5,907 nucleotides of DNA from Bacteroidota bacterium (GTDB lineage Bacteria > Bacteroidota > Bacteroidia > Flavobacteriales_D > Crocinitomicaceae): the NCBI GenBank assembly GCA_006226555.1, contig SBGS01000274.1:1-5907 (forward strand). The letters run 5' to 3'. Below are positions 5,897 to 5,907 of the stretch, one piece after another. How positions within the stretch are numbered: position 1 is the first letter of the stretch; each line of letters begins with the position of its first letter. A program made the position numbers and the translations under genes. Under the pieces are notes generated by a model. That model saw nothing but the letters and a program-made list of their open reading frames with translations, was not told the DNA's origin and did not search any database.

Positions 5897-5907
5897 CAAT
5901 AATTTTT

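Noticed and set aside
5890..5900. ATTACAATAAT short palindrome as an Lrp-type autoregulatory site
   Set aside because: The arms are only four bases in a very AT-rich stretch at the window edge; it is not distinguishable from chance.
5648..5902. Plus-strand open frame of 84 codons opposite the Lrp-type gene
   Set aside because: The opposite strand encodes a clear, complete Lrp/AsnC protein; this frame shows no motif and has no promoter.

Overview
The window looks like an ordinary chromosomal housekeeping segment of a Bacteroidota bacterium, most likely a flavobacterium-like member. The reasons are the TAnnTTTG-type -7 promoter boxes, the lack of Shine-Dalgarno sequences before most starts, the short tightly packed genes, roughly 40% GC by eye, and protein sequences that read like Bacteroidota versions of their families. 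I see no mobile element, CRISPR array, tRNA or rRNA, and every intergenic gap is under 100 bases.

Layout. Bases 1-305 hold the 3' end of a Sua5/YrdC/TsaC-like gene that has lost part of the family's nucleotide-binding signature. A -7 promoter box then overlaps the end of that gene and leads into a probable five-gene plus-strand operon. Its members are cca (tRNA CCA-end nucleotidyltransferase with an HD domain), a pRiA4b ORF-3-like protein with a very acidic tail, a class I SAM methyltransferase overlapping it by 11 bases, a secreted TraB/GumN-family protein starting on the base after the methyltransferase stop, and an FKBP-type prolyl isomerase lipoprotein joined to TraB by a 4-base ATGA overlap. 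After an 84-base gap with a near-perfect Bacteroidota promoter comes sucD, the alpha subunit of succinate-CoA ligase, apparently a single-gene unit. A strong terminator, usable from both sides, separates it from a convergent Lrp/AsnC-family regulator on the minus strand.

How the genes work together. The Sua5-like gene and cca both belong to tRNA maturation families (t6A precursor synthesis and CCA-end addition). The middle pair, ORF-3-like protein and methyltransferase, is of unknown role but is translationally interlocked. TraB and FKBP form an envelope pair: one exported protein and one membrane-anchored folding factor. sucD is a TCA-cycle gene with its own promoter and no sucC beside it here. 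The Lrp-like regulator may respond to amino acids; its targets cannot be read from this window.

The window shows no clear new defence or mobile system. The points most worth checking are the degenerate Sua5-like protein, the roughly threefold excess of GATC sites, the ORF-3/methyltransferase pair, and the inverted repeat covering the sucD -7 box.
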